NCBI GenBank assembly: GCA_022829145.1
Contig: CM040744.1
Coordinates: 7,041,001 to 7,105,000 of the forward strand
Direction: 5' to 3'
Source of the DNA: Albula goreensis
Lineage: Eukaryota > Chordata > Actinopteri > Albuliformes > Albulidae
DNA length: 64,000 nucleotides
Position numbers and translations under genes: made by a program. This document shows, piece by piece, positions 38,660 to 53,107 of this stretch (its first letter is position 1; each line of letters begins with the position of its first letter). The notes under the pieces are model-generated. The model was not told the origin of the DNA, made no database searches, and saw only the letters and a list, made by a program, of their open reading frames with translations.

Positions 38660-41600
38660 TGCTATCAATCAGAAGAAATCTGACCCTGTCACATGACAGC
38701 AAACTTGGCAGCATTTCACTGCTGTAACAGTAGCCCTTTGTCAGGCTGGAGATCGAACCAAAATGTATAAAAACACCAATGAAATTTCTCATTTACATAA
38801 CCATCTCTGTTTTATTCCCGTGTCTTAAACTGGTTGAAGACCCACTGCCTCCAGAGAGTGAGACAATCCCCCGGACCATCCCAGCTCAAGAATTTAACTG
38901 AACTTTGACTCGTGACATCCAGGAGAATGGAGCCAAGCTATTCTGAACACGGAAAAAGCCATCAAAAGAGCAGAACTCCCAGGAGGTGATGGGGTTTCCT
39001 TCCATCATTCACAATTCAACACTGAAATTACAGTAATGAGTAATGAGTAATGGATATGAGCAATACAAATCTGACATTTCTAGCATAAAAAGATCCAATT
39101 TTCCAGGTGGTGCTCAGGGAAATTCTGTGTCATCATAGTGATGTTGTTGTGCGTGTTGAATTGTTAGCACAAACATATTTGTAAAAGAGTTATTGGTCCA
39201 TGCTTATTAATTTCAGTGATCAGTCTTCATGTTGTTGTGTTTTCAGGGACATAAGCATAAATATAAAGCTTCGGTAGAAGATACAAAATGATAACAATTA
39301 AATCAATTAAACTGTGTGTAATGGTGACGTTATACATACAGTACACATAAGCAATAAACAATGCTTTTGTTGTTCAAAGAGTGCATGGTCCTCCTTATAC
39401 ACGTATACCCTACTCAAGACATTCTTTCCTTTCTGTCTGGGAACAACACCTACTGTTTCTGTGATTGCAGTAATCCAAAATCCATCCCAGCATATTAGAA
39501 AATATTGGTTAAATCCTGAAAAGTGGGCATGTTTATCACTTTGAACTACACTGGTTTTTACAGGCTCTTTTACAGAAGAGATGTAAGCCTAGCACAGGAG
39601 GCTAAAGCACCACAAATGTCCCGGGGTGCGGTGAAATCTGTGTCTTGCCCTGCTGACACAGGGCGCTCCAAACAGACACAGAGCCAGAGATAGTTGCTTT
39701 CTACCCTTCAAATATCACAATTTCTATCAGACACAACCTAAAATTTCTTCCTCCAAAAAAAACTTAAGAGAGAGAAAGATGGAAGAGTATATAGTCTTGC
39801 AAGAATGCTAATGACTGTAGCATAGGAATCACAGCAAACCACACACTAAAGCATATATGGAATGGGTCAATATGCTGTGATATATACCTGAGGGGACCCA
39901 TGAAACAGAAGTCTTACTTCCAGTAAGTACATGATTTTAAAATGTCCCAAAGAGACAAGCAATGGCTGCACTTCCTCCAGCCCCAACATCAGAGTTTTAA
40001 GGTTTGTAGCGCCTGGTTCTGGTGCACATGAATAGTACAAAAAGATAACCCCCAGAGGGGTAAATTCCCAAGTGCCAAAGGTGACCAAATAGATCAGGTA
40101 CCCATTTGCTAGAATCCCTAAAATCTGTCAGTTGAAAAACAAAATACATGTGACAATTAGTGGTGTACATGCAGAGGTTAACTCTTTAAAGCTGAGCTGC
40201 CTTCTTCAGTGGCCCTACAGGGCTTGCTGGAGAGCCAAGATGGATAACATAGGGAGGCTGGAAATTCATCAGTGCACTTCAGTGACTCTTTCACCTGGCC
40301 AGAGTTTTTATCAACATTCTTATCCCTCGAACTGAGCTCAGGAACTCATTTGGTTGTGGACTTTTTTGTCTGAACACTGTCCTACTCTTACTGAGATTAT
40401 GCATTTTCCCATGTTTGGTGATATTTTAGCAGTGCACTCTCAGGTAATACACCTCTTTTGATGGGGCTAAAAATCCCCGGTCATTATTCTACGTCCCCTA
40501 GCAAATGAATACCTTTAAGCTAGCCAATGCTGATTATGTAGTTTGTGTACTTTCAGACTGATTTCTTTGTAAACACAATAGTACGCCTGGCTTTACACGC
40601 AGTACTCTTTGAGCTCTGTTTGTTTACAGGGGCAGATGATCTCATGCATAATCTCATGACAGGAAAAAGGAAGAAACTGCCCCAAAGCTTACTAGAATGG
40701 TAGGGGGACTGGGCTACCTTAGGAATTCTAAAAACCTGCAAATGAGAAGGATGAGACAGCATGCTCCAAGACAACTGGACCTCTCAGGGCTCTCTGTCTG
40801 AAGTCAGCCATCAGCCGCAGCTGGTATAGCTGCAACACTCTCATAGTGTTAGATGCATGGACACCCTGAACTGCTAGTGTCTTCTCTCTCTCAGGCATTG
40901 TCTGTGAGTCCAGAATTTTACTTCATTTATTTATTTTCAGAAAGGGACCTCTGACTACCTGAGAAGCTCCCCCATGCTGAGAATCGGGCAAAAGCTTTAT
41001 GAGAATATCCATCACAAGTGACCAGAGAGAGCATAGGGCTGTTTCACTTACTAATTGTAATATTGGCACCCTGTAGAACACAAGCACACCCCACACTGTG
41101 AAAAAAAGCAGGGACTGTGTGATCTGTCTCTTTTGATCCCTCATCTCTTGCAGATCTAGGTGTCACATCCTCGCCCTCGGCAACAGCCCAGTATATTCAT
41201 CACAAATTGGTCAAATAAACTCCAAACATTTTGACTCAGATCAGGAATGAGAAAAATTAGATTTTATTTCCCTGTAGATCTATTGTCACTCAAATCAAAC
41301 CATTCCACCATCAGTACAGGACAGGGCTTGGCTAATTTGGCAAAATTTTGGCATTAAGTCATTCCAGGATCTACACATGGAAAATTTGCCTCATTCCACC
41401 TTGTAATAAGTCTGGGACTTCTAATTGCTATTTTTTTCAATGCTTACCGGCCCTTCATGTCATGTCCTCAGGGCCGATATTTGACCTAATCCAAGACCCT
41501 CCCTTTGATCTCAAAGGGTAATGTGAATCATTTGTTTTGTACTTACCCTCTCTCTCCGTCATTAATCCAGGAGCTGGGAGGAGAGATGACCGGTGGGGCG

Positions 41601-44600
41601 TAGGGGACCATGTTAACGTGAGTTCATTCTTCATCGGTTTGGGTGAGGCATGTTGTGATGCAGTTCGAAATCTTTCCTCACATACATTTGATAAAACAGA
41701 TTATAAAAGAGGTTTCCCAAAATGTACAGGGGCTTTAACTGTTGCAGAAAATTTCAGCTACAGAGAGTTCCCACTGATAATTGCCTCCTGGTTGCACTTT
41801 TTGTTGTATGCCCCAGTAATCATGTAATAAAGTCTATTTCCACACTCATATTTGATGCGAGGTATGTTTTTCTGTGCATGTTACTGCCTGAGTAAAGAAG
41901 TGTGTTTGTGTATGTGTGAGTGTTTGTGTGGGTAGTGAATAGGTATGAATGTGTATGTATGCATATACAACTATTTCAGTATTCTTATTCTTATTATTAC
42001 ATTTTTCCTTTTAATAGAATTAGTATTATTAACAGCTGAATTGTTTGTGCTTTGAAATGATTGTTTTTATCTTTTTATTGTCAGCACATTGCACATTGTG
42101 TTGTTTTTTTAAGTTTCAACAGATAAATAGGTATGGGAGCCTCTCTCGGGAATCACAATTTTGTATGAACACTGCATGGAGAAGAACCAGGACAAGTGCA
42201 CTGCAAACTCGAAAATTGACAGTAAATACTGTATAATTATTAGTATTGCTGGCCTGGGCAATAGCTTAGTATCCTCAGAGAGGGTGAAAACTAAGAAAAT
42301 ATTGTAAAAAAATATTGTAGTTAATATTGTATATATTGCAGTTAAATATTTTGTTTTCTCCAGTTTCAGTCTGAATTATGGAACAATGTATTTTCTCAGT
42401 AGACCACTAGTGAATTCACTGGGTTGTTTCTCCTTAATGGCAGTTGCACCACACATTATTGCTGACATAATCTGCCAGTGATGCGTCTCTGTTGCTCTGT
42501 TTTTGAATAGTCTGATGATAGTCCAACAAAATCTGTAAACACTGTACTCTTGGCTATGTTACAAGTGCTACAGACCATCAATAAAGCAATGTTAGATGTT
42601 ATTACTCAATTTTACGGTAGATACATGGGAATGGTCCAGGGTCAGCTTCTTGAATCCCAATCAAAACACCACATTTCAAGCTTTTTGCGTAGAATGTGAA
42701 CTCTGATCCAGGAAAAGTGTCAGAGGGCACTACTTACATACAAAATCAATCTATAAAAATTCTAGGAATTTGAAGCTGTAGTGGACACTTGACTTAGTTG
42801 AGGTGTATACTCACTTAAGCAGTGTATCAAATTCAAAGTAATTCATTCAGAAAAATAGAAACAAAAGCCCTCACAATATAGTATCCATGATTAGTGTTGT
42901 GCTATCATTGAAAACTTTCTTCTTGTGAACTGCCAAATCAAATTCTCTGAAATTAGGCAACGGAAATTCTTTGAGTGGCTGTTTTTCATTGCATTGCCTT
43001 AATATCAAATCACAAAAAAACAAGAGCCAACACGCTGAGGATTTCAAATCCTGTAGATCACTAAGGATACAAGCATAATGTGTCCAACCTGCTGAAATTG
43101 TAGGATGAATTGCTCTGTTTCCAGCACTGCTATTTTGCATGTATCTCCAGCACTCAACAAGTTCTCATACTCTACCAATGCATGAAACAGCAACAAATGG
43201 TTTGGCAGCTAAATGCAAGCATTCACACATAATATTTGCTCCAGTGTTACTCAATCCCAGGTCATGTGCTCAGCTGAAGTGTATTCCAGCTGTAGAGTGC
43301 ACAGACACATTTAAAACATTGCAACATTTCTTAATATTGTGCACACTTGTGACCTCAACAACCAACAGAAATGTAAGACCATTTTGAATATCATATTTTT
43401 TATTGAGAGAAATGAAAAAAGTAATAAAAAGCAGACTGACGAACCTGATGAAATTTGGCATGCGTAGTGCATTGGCTGTCCTTACGACCACTCTCAACCA
43501 ATGAAATTGCAGTATTGCTTAAACGCCCTAAATGCTACTTTATTGTGCAACAGTTGGCAAAACTGTTGAACATTTATATCGGTGAATCTTGTATTAACAT
43601 GTTGCTCCTTAGCAACTAATACAATCTACAACCTGGTTTATTTTATGTAAATCTTTCAATAATTACAGTATACCCACTTTTTATTAATCTTCCTCACTAG
43701 CTATATGCCTTCTAAACACTGAATTTTAGGCAACAGAAATAAATTTGTACATGACCTGAAAAAGTTTTGAGATCTTTTGTTGTATTGATTTTTTTTGTGA
43801 AGATTGAGTGATCTGAGTGGAATTAACCTTACTTTAGAGTTTATATCCATCCATTACAAGCTGTACATCTATAAATATCTTTATATATTAATATGGAAAT
43901 AATAAGTGTATATCTGTGTGATACCTTGATCATGAAAATCTCCCGTATCCAGATCCATTTAGGATAAGAGTTGTGAATTCATGTCCTTTTTCTTCCTACC
44001 GAAGCATATGGCCATTTGTCATTCAGCCTAAAATCAGTTATATGTGGCTCTATCTTTATGGCCACAGGAAGTATTCTTTGGTTAATTTGGTTCCCAGAAC
44101 CATCTCTCTGACCATAATACCACAATAGTTCTTTCAAAGTCTTTGTTCCTCTGATTTCCCCTGCCCTGTGAGACTGAAAAGAAGTGGCTGGAGAAAGGTC
44201 ATCTTAATTTGGTAATTGCACGCAGTGTGCAAGGTCAATAGAATGACTGTTCTGTGAAATACAGACCAAAGGGGATCTGTAGTGTGATATATGTGCATAG
44301 CCAATTTCTCAATGTTTTTTTTTATTTTGAAAGACTCTTGATGCCTACAATTTCCACCTTTGAAGTTGTATACCTTTTCTCACACATTTTCTTTTACATA
44401 CATATATTCTTGATTAACACACCCTCTCAAACTGTGCCACAAGTTTTAGTCTTTTTTTTTTTTTTTTAAATAAGAGCTGGACAACTGTGCAAATATTGGT
44501 CCTTTGGTAGCTTGTCCAAAACAAAACCACTGATGAAAAGCCATTCATATATAGAGTAGTTACCCACAGAGGCAGAAAACTCTGGCTTCAGAAAGTGAAG

Positions 44601-44900
44601 TTTTGCTTGTGCACTCAAACAGGTAATTTCACGACTTAGTGTATCTACTTGGCTGAAGAGCTGTGCTAATTAGAATGAGCTGGTTTAGTGCATGGATGGA
44701 ACAAATACTTTGTGACACTGGAATTGCTTGACCTTAAACATACAGAAAATGTCTCACAGACATGAGTGGAAGCGACAGACTCAAACATGATTGTGATTAG
44801 TTGTTATTGAGAGGAGAAGCACAGATGAAACACGATGCCAACTGAAAAGTTGCTGTGTCTGGACACCTATGACATGAGTTGTCTAAGGAAAACCTGGAGT
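38660..44900. other. Intergenic DNA with no supported gene
   Basis: Chance frames only. The frame at 41537-41827 (96 codons) ends six bases before an AATAAA and could belong to a noncoding transcript, but has no protein-like features. The stretch 39590-41160 has a run of short frames on the minus strand and may be an old retroelement, but no motif confirms this. A T run occurs at 44451-44467. Confidence 0.4.
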
Positions 44901-44903
44901 ACA

Positions 44904-45557
44904 TGTAAGGACTGATGATGATGATGGGACTCCTTAGTGTGCACAATACTGGGACGAAAAGCTAAGGAACTAATTCCTCAACCACTAAGGTCTCGAAGGA
45001 GACAGATTAGAGGGAAAAAATCCCTACAATAACGCAACTAAAAATACACTCCTGTGGGAGAATCCCAACACTAAGATAAATAAAAAGAAACTAAGGCTTC
45101 ACGAGTGATATAACTAACAGCTCTTAATATAGAAGGAGCAAACTGCGAAGTACCACGCAGATACTTCAACACCAGAGTTCTTCGGCGGGTACAAACGGAT
45201 CAGCCCCGCAAGAAAAAGAAAATAAAGCACGTATTCGTAAAAGATAAGACTGCTGCTTCCTACATTCAAGGCTTTACTGAGCCGAAAACCAGCGGACAAA
45301 ATTTCTGCCTAAGCTGGCGAAGTGAACAGACGACACTAACGCAAAGAGATGCTGAAGCCCTGGGTAATATAAAGACCTCACACACCTGAAACCAATTACT
45401 AATCGGCCACACCTAGCAGTCAACCGATAAGAAAAAAAGATAGGGAAAGATAGCCGATTAGCCAAAAGAACGTCGTTAGCCTCCCAACGATAGTACAAAC
45501 GAAAAAGCACGAAACAAACAAATAATAAAACCAAAGATAACACCTGCAATCATGACA
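44904..45557 (-). mobile_element. Probable solo LTR of a Ty3/gypsy-type element
   Basis: Read on the minus strand, it starts TGTCATGATTGCAGGTG at 45557 and can be taken to end in CCTTACA at 44904, so TGT...ACA ends are present. The flanking five bases are GTACA and GTATA, a possible target duplication with one change. A TATA-like tract lies near 45364-45372, about 185 bp from the start. It has more than 20 CpG sites in about 600 bp, against very few in the flanks, which suggests a recent insertion. No second LTR or internal coding region is present. Confidence 0.5.
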
Positions 45558-45559
45558 GT

Positions 45560-48500
45560 ATAGGCATATGTGCACTAAGTGCTTGAGACATGACATGTCA
45601 TGCCACTTCAGAATCTGGATTAACTTTTCCCTTGAGTAAATCCTTTCATACATATCATGACTCTCATGTAAATACGTGTGCTGTGTTTGAAGCCAAACCA
45701 AATTATGAATGGACTGCTTCAATAACGGGGGAGCAGGTGCCATTTAAAATCAATGAATTCAACTGTGTCATCGCAACTTGCCAACCATTTTATCCTGGCA
45801 AATGTACCACTGGTCATGACCTAGGAAGCTCCGTTATGGTTTTTATCCTGTTGAAAGCAGGAAAGTCAGAATATAACTAAAACTACATCATAGTATTTTC
45901 CAGTATTTAATATGGAGTCTGTGTGCAGTTTTTCTTTAATTAATTCAATGAGAAAAAAGTATTTATCCATTAATGTATTCACCAAAGGGTTATTGAGCAC
46001 AAAATCCGTAATTCTATATTTTTTCATATAAAGTATTGATGGTAACAGCTCTATTAATCAGTAATGTATGTCTGAGTTACAATTTTTGAATAGCAACCAG
46101 GCCTATATATTTCCTTAAGTGGGATATAGAAGTCACCAAAGATAAACACCATTTATTCCACAGCATTTAGCCTCATCTTTATCATTCTTGACCATTTCCA
46201 GCACAACGCTTCCAGATGACATATCGTATAACATCACCCATGGCAGGGAAAGAGTGCACGGAGAAAGTGAGCTGTCAGTGAGCACGGTGAAATCCTGTGC
46301 ACGGCCCTGTATTCAGCAACCTGGTGAGAAATTCCCCTCACGACACCGGCCCATTCGCAGCTGGCAAGGTTGGCATGCCCTTCCCTTTATCCAAGGAATG
46401 GTGGAGTCCACTTTTTCTCCTTTAGAAATCACTGCTTTCAAACGAGCTCCCCTGCCAGGCTTGGGACCTGGAGAACTCTGTTAATTGGAGAGGGGGAGGA
46501 AGGGGGTTACCGTGTGAAGTCAGTTAACATCATCAATATGTGTGGAGCTTTTAAGTTCTTTCTTCCTGTTCAGCAGAGGGCTAATGGCGACGGTTTCATA
46601 GACACTGATGACTCATGTGACCTAAAATAACACATATGAAACAATATTACTGTAAAGTCACCTCTAGGATAAGAAGGTGCCAGAGAAGAGGATTTGGGCA
46701 ATAATAATCACTGGACATGTGGTGCAGTGTCTAATTATGCATGCTTTGACAAATAAAGGGAATAGCTGTAACCTCTGAAGGCTGATATTTTCTCTAGCCT
46801 GGTCTAAATAATTCCCCCAGGACCTGTTTTTCTCCACATGGATTTCTTTGTCTAAGATCCCTTCCTGGCTTCAGGTATTTGCATATGCAGTTTGCAAATA
46901 TTATAGGAATAGCAGAACACCAGTCATATTTGTTTGCGCCCTTGTTTTCCATAGCTCCTCTGAGATGCGGTAAATGTCTAAAGACTTTGCAGTCTTTTCC
47001 TAATATACGTTTTAGGTAATCATGGTCTGGATGTTTCTGTAGACTGTAAGACTTTATTTTGGCAGTTTATTATGTTCTTGGCCTTCCATGAGCCCAATCT
47101 GTGGTTGTCAGTGGACTGGTTTGAAAATTCATAAATCATAAAATGGCCTTGACATTATGTAAGCTTTTTCACTATTTAAATAAGCATTCTCTTGAAGCTA
47201 TACAATGCTTGATTTCAATCTGAGGCAAAGCTGTGGTTGAAATTGGACTAGTTCGGAGATCCAGTTACTGTCAATGACCACGCCATTATGTTTTTATGTT
47301 CCAATGCAGTGTGTCCATGACATGAAGAGGAATTCTCCTCAAGTTTCACAATGCTGACTTACAGGATTGCATTTGTTCATAACTATTCCCTCACCTCAGT
47401 GTTCCTCTTCTCTAGGCATAGACTCTGGTGTTTCCAGACCTTCCAAGCTACTTGTGGAAAACTGTGGATGTAGCGATACGACTTCACCTGTGACTTCACC
47501 CTTAAATGTAGAAATTAAATAGTTCAAATCAAAGCTGTTTACTATGTCAATTAACATTGTTCCAGGGGTAGGCCAGAATGAAGTTGGCCAGGGTTTCACT
47601 GGTTACACCACTAACCATGTCTGTGTAGCAAAAATAATACCAATCTAGGCGACTATAAAAAGGGAAACGCTACACAGTGACAGTGTATTGTTGACATGAA
47701 TAAATAAATAAGGAGGCGTTGTGAATGATTCAGAAGAACACATTACATTGCATTTTGGTGTCACCCCTCTTGCTTTCAGGGTAGACCTAAGATTGGGGAA
47801 TCCAGGAATAGCTTGGATAGATTAGTCTTCCGAGAAAACCTGAAGGGGGTACAGCTTTGACGGCTAGAATTAAACCTTTTGTTAATGGTTTCAAACAGAG
47901 TTCCCGTGTTTTTTCCAGAATCCAGCCAGCTAAATCTTTCTCAAGTTTGACAGCCCTCTGTGAGTGTTGTTACCAACAGGATGACCTCATTTTTAAAGAA
48001 CAGTATTCTCTATTATTATACTCCGTGTATCATCAGAGAATAAAGTTTTCCGTACAGTTGGATGACTAATTAGAGCACATGTTGAACTTTTTTCAATTAT
48101 AATTCTTTATTCTTCTGTGCCAGTTATTGGGCTGATCCAGTTACAAGCACAAAAAGGTCAAATGTAGACCGAAGCAAGTAGACTCATTTTAGTCTGTCAA
48201 ACTCAATACGCTGATATTGTCTTCTTTATATTTTTGATGTAAAAACAATAAATCCAAAGAACAAGACTGCTTATCTTAAGTTAGTTCATATACATAAAAA
48301 TATGAAGAAAAACTGCATTTTGTATCTTATGTGCCGATGAGATATTACGTGATGATATTTCAAATTTGACCTTGGGTGCGTTGCGTGGGTGTTTCCCTGG
48401 AGATCTTCAAGATCTCTGGATTTCCTAGAACACTTAGTCTGCTAAATCAAAGCAATCCATGAAATCCACCTCTGACAATTTCCATTCATAAACACTGTCG

Positions 48501-51500
48501 CCACTAACAGCAGGCATTCCAAACCGCTATTTCTTCTGTCAGAATTGATTTACTTATTTTTCATCTTTTTGTACAGTTGTTTCATGTTCTACGGCAAGAA
48601 TCTTGAGAGTCTTGTCTTGACATGAATTGTCAAGTGACAAGGCAGACCATAACGGTAGCATGTTTAACATACACAGTAGTTACAGTACCATTCAGCACAG
48701 GGACTATAGTTTCTGTTTACTAACCCCAAAATAACATGCAAACTATGGTACCATTGGAAAACACCATTGGATATTTTTGCAAGGGAAGATGTAGGATTCA
48801 AATTGGCTATCCATTGAAGGCTGCAGACGCCTCCCTGGTCCCCACTTAATTATTGGCTTCCGTCTTAGCTTTTAAACAATAATAGTTTGTGGTTGTCCCA
48901 GAGTAGCCTTTCCGCACTGGCTTGTGCTGTCATCTCAACCCTCTGTAGCCCATTGCACACTGGGATAGCTGCCCCCCAATGCCACGGGTCGCTTCAGAGA
49001 GAGTGAGGAATAAAGCCTCCAGCTCATGCATTCCAAATGGCCCTGACAGGGACAGGAAAAAGGCTGAGTGATTCATTCCCCAGTCTCATTGAGAGGGAGT
49101 GTTCTGCTTTGGGGGTGAGATGTCTCTTTGTCCTGGGTGAGATCCAGGATTTGGCCCAAGCTCTTCTCTCGGTCAAATCTGGAGCATGAATGTATCAAAA
49201 CCTTGCGGCTGAACCACAAGTGTAGAACATTAGGTTCTCTGAGGCTTGCTTGGCCCATTAACGTAGTGTAAAAGGTCCACCAGGTGGCTGTGTGATAAGC
49301 AGTACCTGTGCATTTTGGTCCACATGAAACTCATCCTATGCAGGACGAGAGCTTTAAAATGACTTACCATACAACCCAGAGGAGCAAATTTCCAGAGTTT
49401 AGATTTCCAGGAATCTTAAAGATAAACCTCGAGCGCAATCATATGACCATATCATAAAAAAGAGAATGATTGCAGTAAAGTTTTTGTTCGATACTATTTT
49501 GTTATCTTTCACCCTCGTGGCAGAAGGGTCTGAAAAAGATCTAGCTGCCCATAGAGCCAAACAATGACAGTACTGATGCACTCTGAAGCCACAAGTTCTT
49601 CCTTTGAGATGAAGGACTACTTAAATGCACAGTTAAGAAACCTTGAAGACTTTGCTGATATTCTAAGCCTCCATCTCTAGCCCCTCCTCTTAGCCCACTG
49701 TGCCAATTGCACACCCCATCCTTCTGCCTGGATATCGTTGTCAGGTGCCCATTCCTTTTTGCAATGAGAAAAAAGACTATCTTTATGTGAAATGCAGTGT
49801 CCCTGTTGGGACAGTGAATGGATGGTGAATGTCCAACATCGCAGCTAATGGGCTGAGTGGTTGCTGGGAGACGTGCCATTGATGTGGCCAGACACACAGC
49901 GTTTACCTCACTGGGTCGCCTAAACGGCACAGAGGCCCCCGAAAGTCCCCCGAATCATCAAGGCCCAGTGGCATGATCTGATTTAACTGTGCTCTGGAAG
50001 AAATCCTCAGCTAACTATAAAAAAGACACTGGTTAACTAATTCCACAAACACACAAAAGGGAGAGGAAGCAATTTAATCCTGGGGTCTGGAGAGAGAGGG
50101 AAGGCCAAAAGGAATGGATGTGAGACATCCATACTATTGCTGATTAAAGACAAGTGAGAACACAGCAACTGCCATCCATTTTGAGAGTCAATTAATGAAC
50201 ACTTTCCGACTTAAGACGATCATACATAAGAACCAGTTGGTCTCGCTCAAAAAGAACACTAAATTTGGAGGAGCCAGACAAAGGTAACAGTCTTAGTTAA
50301 GGTCTCATAGTAGACACATGCTACTACAAACCACTGCTTAAATGTGTGCATGTCAAATGTCTATATATCTTATGTTACTGCAGTGGGCCATATTAAAGTT
50401 TAACGGTTAGGACATACCCCACCCCTTGTTTTGCATGAAATATGCATCCTTTTCAGAATGACTGTAGAGCACATTTGCTCAGTGCGTTCGACTAGTACAG
50501 TAGCAATTCTCTCTTCTTATCTCCTTGGCAACACCAATACTAACCAAAGCGTTGCTAAGTGTGAGCCTTTCTCTGGCAAACACCAGTCGTCAAGGGTTCT
50601 CGTATTACAATTTCTTTTCCAAGCAAAAACTGTTTTCCCTTCCCCTCCAGCGTATGTTAGTGAATAGAACCATGCCACAATTCATTTTAAGCCAAATGCT
50701 ACTTTGCATATCAATCTTTTCTACTCTGACCTCTCACTCAAACATTCAAGTGGAAGGCCCTTTAAAACCCACCACAGAGGTTCTGCTTGTGATTGCGCAG
50801 GACTGGTTGTGTTTTGGAATTTGGTCATGGACTCCTCCCAGCAGCCATGTTGCGCAGTGTTTGTGTGTCCCAGGAAGATACTCCAAGTGCTGGGTATTAT
50901 TCACGGCCACATGATTCCTTTGTCTGACGGTCACATCAGCTGGAGGTCCTCCGGCCTGTTGAAAAGGCGGCTGGTCATTTGCCAGATGAATCCTGTCAGC
51001 ATGCGAAGCCTCTCCGCTCCTCACGCAGGCATCCTCAAAAGGCCACCCCGCGACACAAAACGTCTGATCCTCAGGGGGCTCCCAGCACTAACGCAAGTAC
51101 GCTCCTTTAGAGAAGTCAACTGTATTGACTCAGATCAGATGAATTCTTTCATCCATCATCCTTCCTCAGGCTATTCAGAGGCTTCGCCTTTTTGCTACTG
51201 ACGACTGGGCTCTGGTAGGTGAGGTAAAGCGTATCTCTTAAGTGACTGCGTTTTGACACCCGCTAACCTGCTAGCTCACACTCACTTTTTTGAGTGGCAG
51301 CATCTTCTTCAATGGGGGCCCTCATCCATGACACCACCGGGCCAAATGAACAAATCTTCAGACTGGATATTGAATGGATCCTGTTCCTAGTTAGATGACA
51401 CATCATTTCAATTAAACAGGTTTTCTTTTTGACCCAGTTCAGGGAGCACTGTTAATTTTATATTTGGAAAAATATACAGTCAGAATGTTAGAACCGTCTC

Positions 51501-53100
51501 TGCTGAGGATATACATTTTGTTACAGACAGCACATTTTTGTTCAGTGAATCACAGAATCTATAAAATGCAGTTTGATCAATCACTACTATGGTCTACTTG
51601 AATTGCATTTTTTCTCCGCAACACTTGAGTCATTGTTTCTCCTCCTTTTCCCGTAAAGATAAAGGTTTTTTTTAATCCCTCCTCTCTCGAGGGTCTGCCT
51701 CTTTCCTAACATCCGCTGCCTAACGAGGTGGTTGGTGCTGAATAGGTGCTGAAAGTAACCCACACTTTCTCAGGCTTAAAGGGGAGGGGTGGGACGGTGG
51801 CGCAGTGGGATCTTCTCACAACAATGCAGCACTCAGGAGCTGTTTGTCCGCTGCAAATGATCTTTTGCCCACATGTACTGTACCCCTCCTGCCCCACCCC
51901 CAACCCCCAAAAAAGCTTAAAGAACCTTTTGTACCGTGCATCCACGGTGTTCAGTGTACAGGGGCACAAGAGTAGACGAGGCAAGAGGGGAAACCAAGGG
52001 AGAATTCAATGGAACAAATTAGACATTCAAGGCTGGCAATGTTTATGATTTCTCTTGGAGAGGAAACAAAACCAGGAACATTCCATGGGTCTCAGTGAAT
52101 GGGGCCCAATAGTGAACACACAAAGGAAGGCATCAGGAGAGACTCCCCCTACCTAGCACAAGTTCTCATGAAGTTCTCTAGTGTTTGCTGCTCTCCTGAA
52201 ACCCCTGTAGATGCAGCAGTGCTGGCGTCTGTGTTACAGCAGACATTTGGGATGTTGCACGCTGAAATGTTCACTTGAATGCTTAGACCTGAAAGAGTTT
52301 ACTTATTATTGCTGTCTTATACACGTGCCCCTACAAATGTTTATGCAATAACAGTTGTTAGGTGCTCCATTGTGTTTTTGGATGTAGACAATTCATTGTA
52401 AATTTAATCACATTTTCATGTATAAGCAGTTTTATACTTTGAATACCCTTTTATTTGAGATTATTTTCTCTCTGCTCTCCTAACTGGGACTGGGAAGTTC
52501 GTATTTATTTAAAGTAAATGTGGAGCAGAAAAGTGTCCTCCAGTGAACATATCTGGTAGTGTTCAGAAATGCATAATAAGTAAACATACCCACGACCTAC
52601 AGATTTATCACACATGAAACTGATCAGTTCACAGGACCTACACTTTTTTGACTGCATATGTAGTGCAGAGAGATACTTTGGAGTGTCTATTGCACAGCAA
52701 TTGATTCATTTATAACTTGTGGCTTGTATAATCGGCTGGCTTGTTTTGATTTACATGATCCTACTCTTGAGAACGGATTTTTGTGTTACAAACTAATAAT
52801 GGGAGTATAATCTTACCCAGAAAATGGAAATCATGTTGAATGAAAGTGGAAACAACGATTGAGATGTGGTTAGCCTGATGATAATTGCAGACATCATGAT
52901 TCAGGATGGAGTGGACTACTGGCTCAGCTTCACTGTGCAGAAAAGGTCCTGTTGCAGCATAGTGCTGCCAATAGCTGTACTGCTGATGACAGAGGTTCAC
53001 AGAAGTGACCGTAGGGTAGACTAAAATGAGGCAAAAAGCCCCTAAATAATACATGAATCTCCCACAGGCTATGAGCTCACTAGACCCTTATCTGGTCTTA
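45560..53100. other. Intergenic DNA with GC-richer unique blocks
   Basis: No coding exon recognised. Blocks at about 46190-46510, 48810-49010, 49540-49970 and 50880-51240 are richer in G+C than their surroundings and carry longer chance frames, the longest at 50704-51201 (165 codons, plus). None resembles a known protein. They lie upstream of slc1a3 and are candidates for regulatory elements. A stretch near 51790-51815 (GGTGGCGCAGTGGGATC) resembles a SINE A-box, but no B-box follows. Confidence 0.4.
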
Positions 53101-53107
53101 GCATTCT

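Noticed and set aside
39590..41160. Old retroelement on the minus strand
   Set aside because: Several short frames line up, but no RT, integrase or gag motif could be read.
41537..41827. 96-codon frame ending at an AATAAA
   Set aside because: There is no protein similarity, and the signal is a common hexamer in AT-rich DNA; a noncoding transcript cannot be shown from sequence.
50704..51201. 165-codon frame as a protein-coding gene
   Set aside because: It has no recognisable domain, signal peptide or exon-like boundaries, and overlapping frames exist on the other strand (51024-50746).
51788..51850. SINE head (GGTGGCGCAGTGGGATC)
   Set aside because: The A-box-like part is not followed by a B box at the expected distance.
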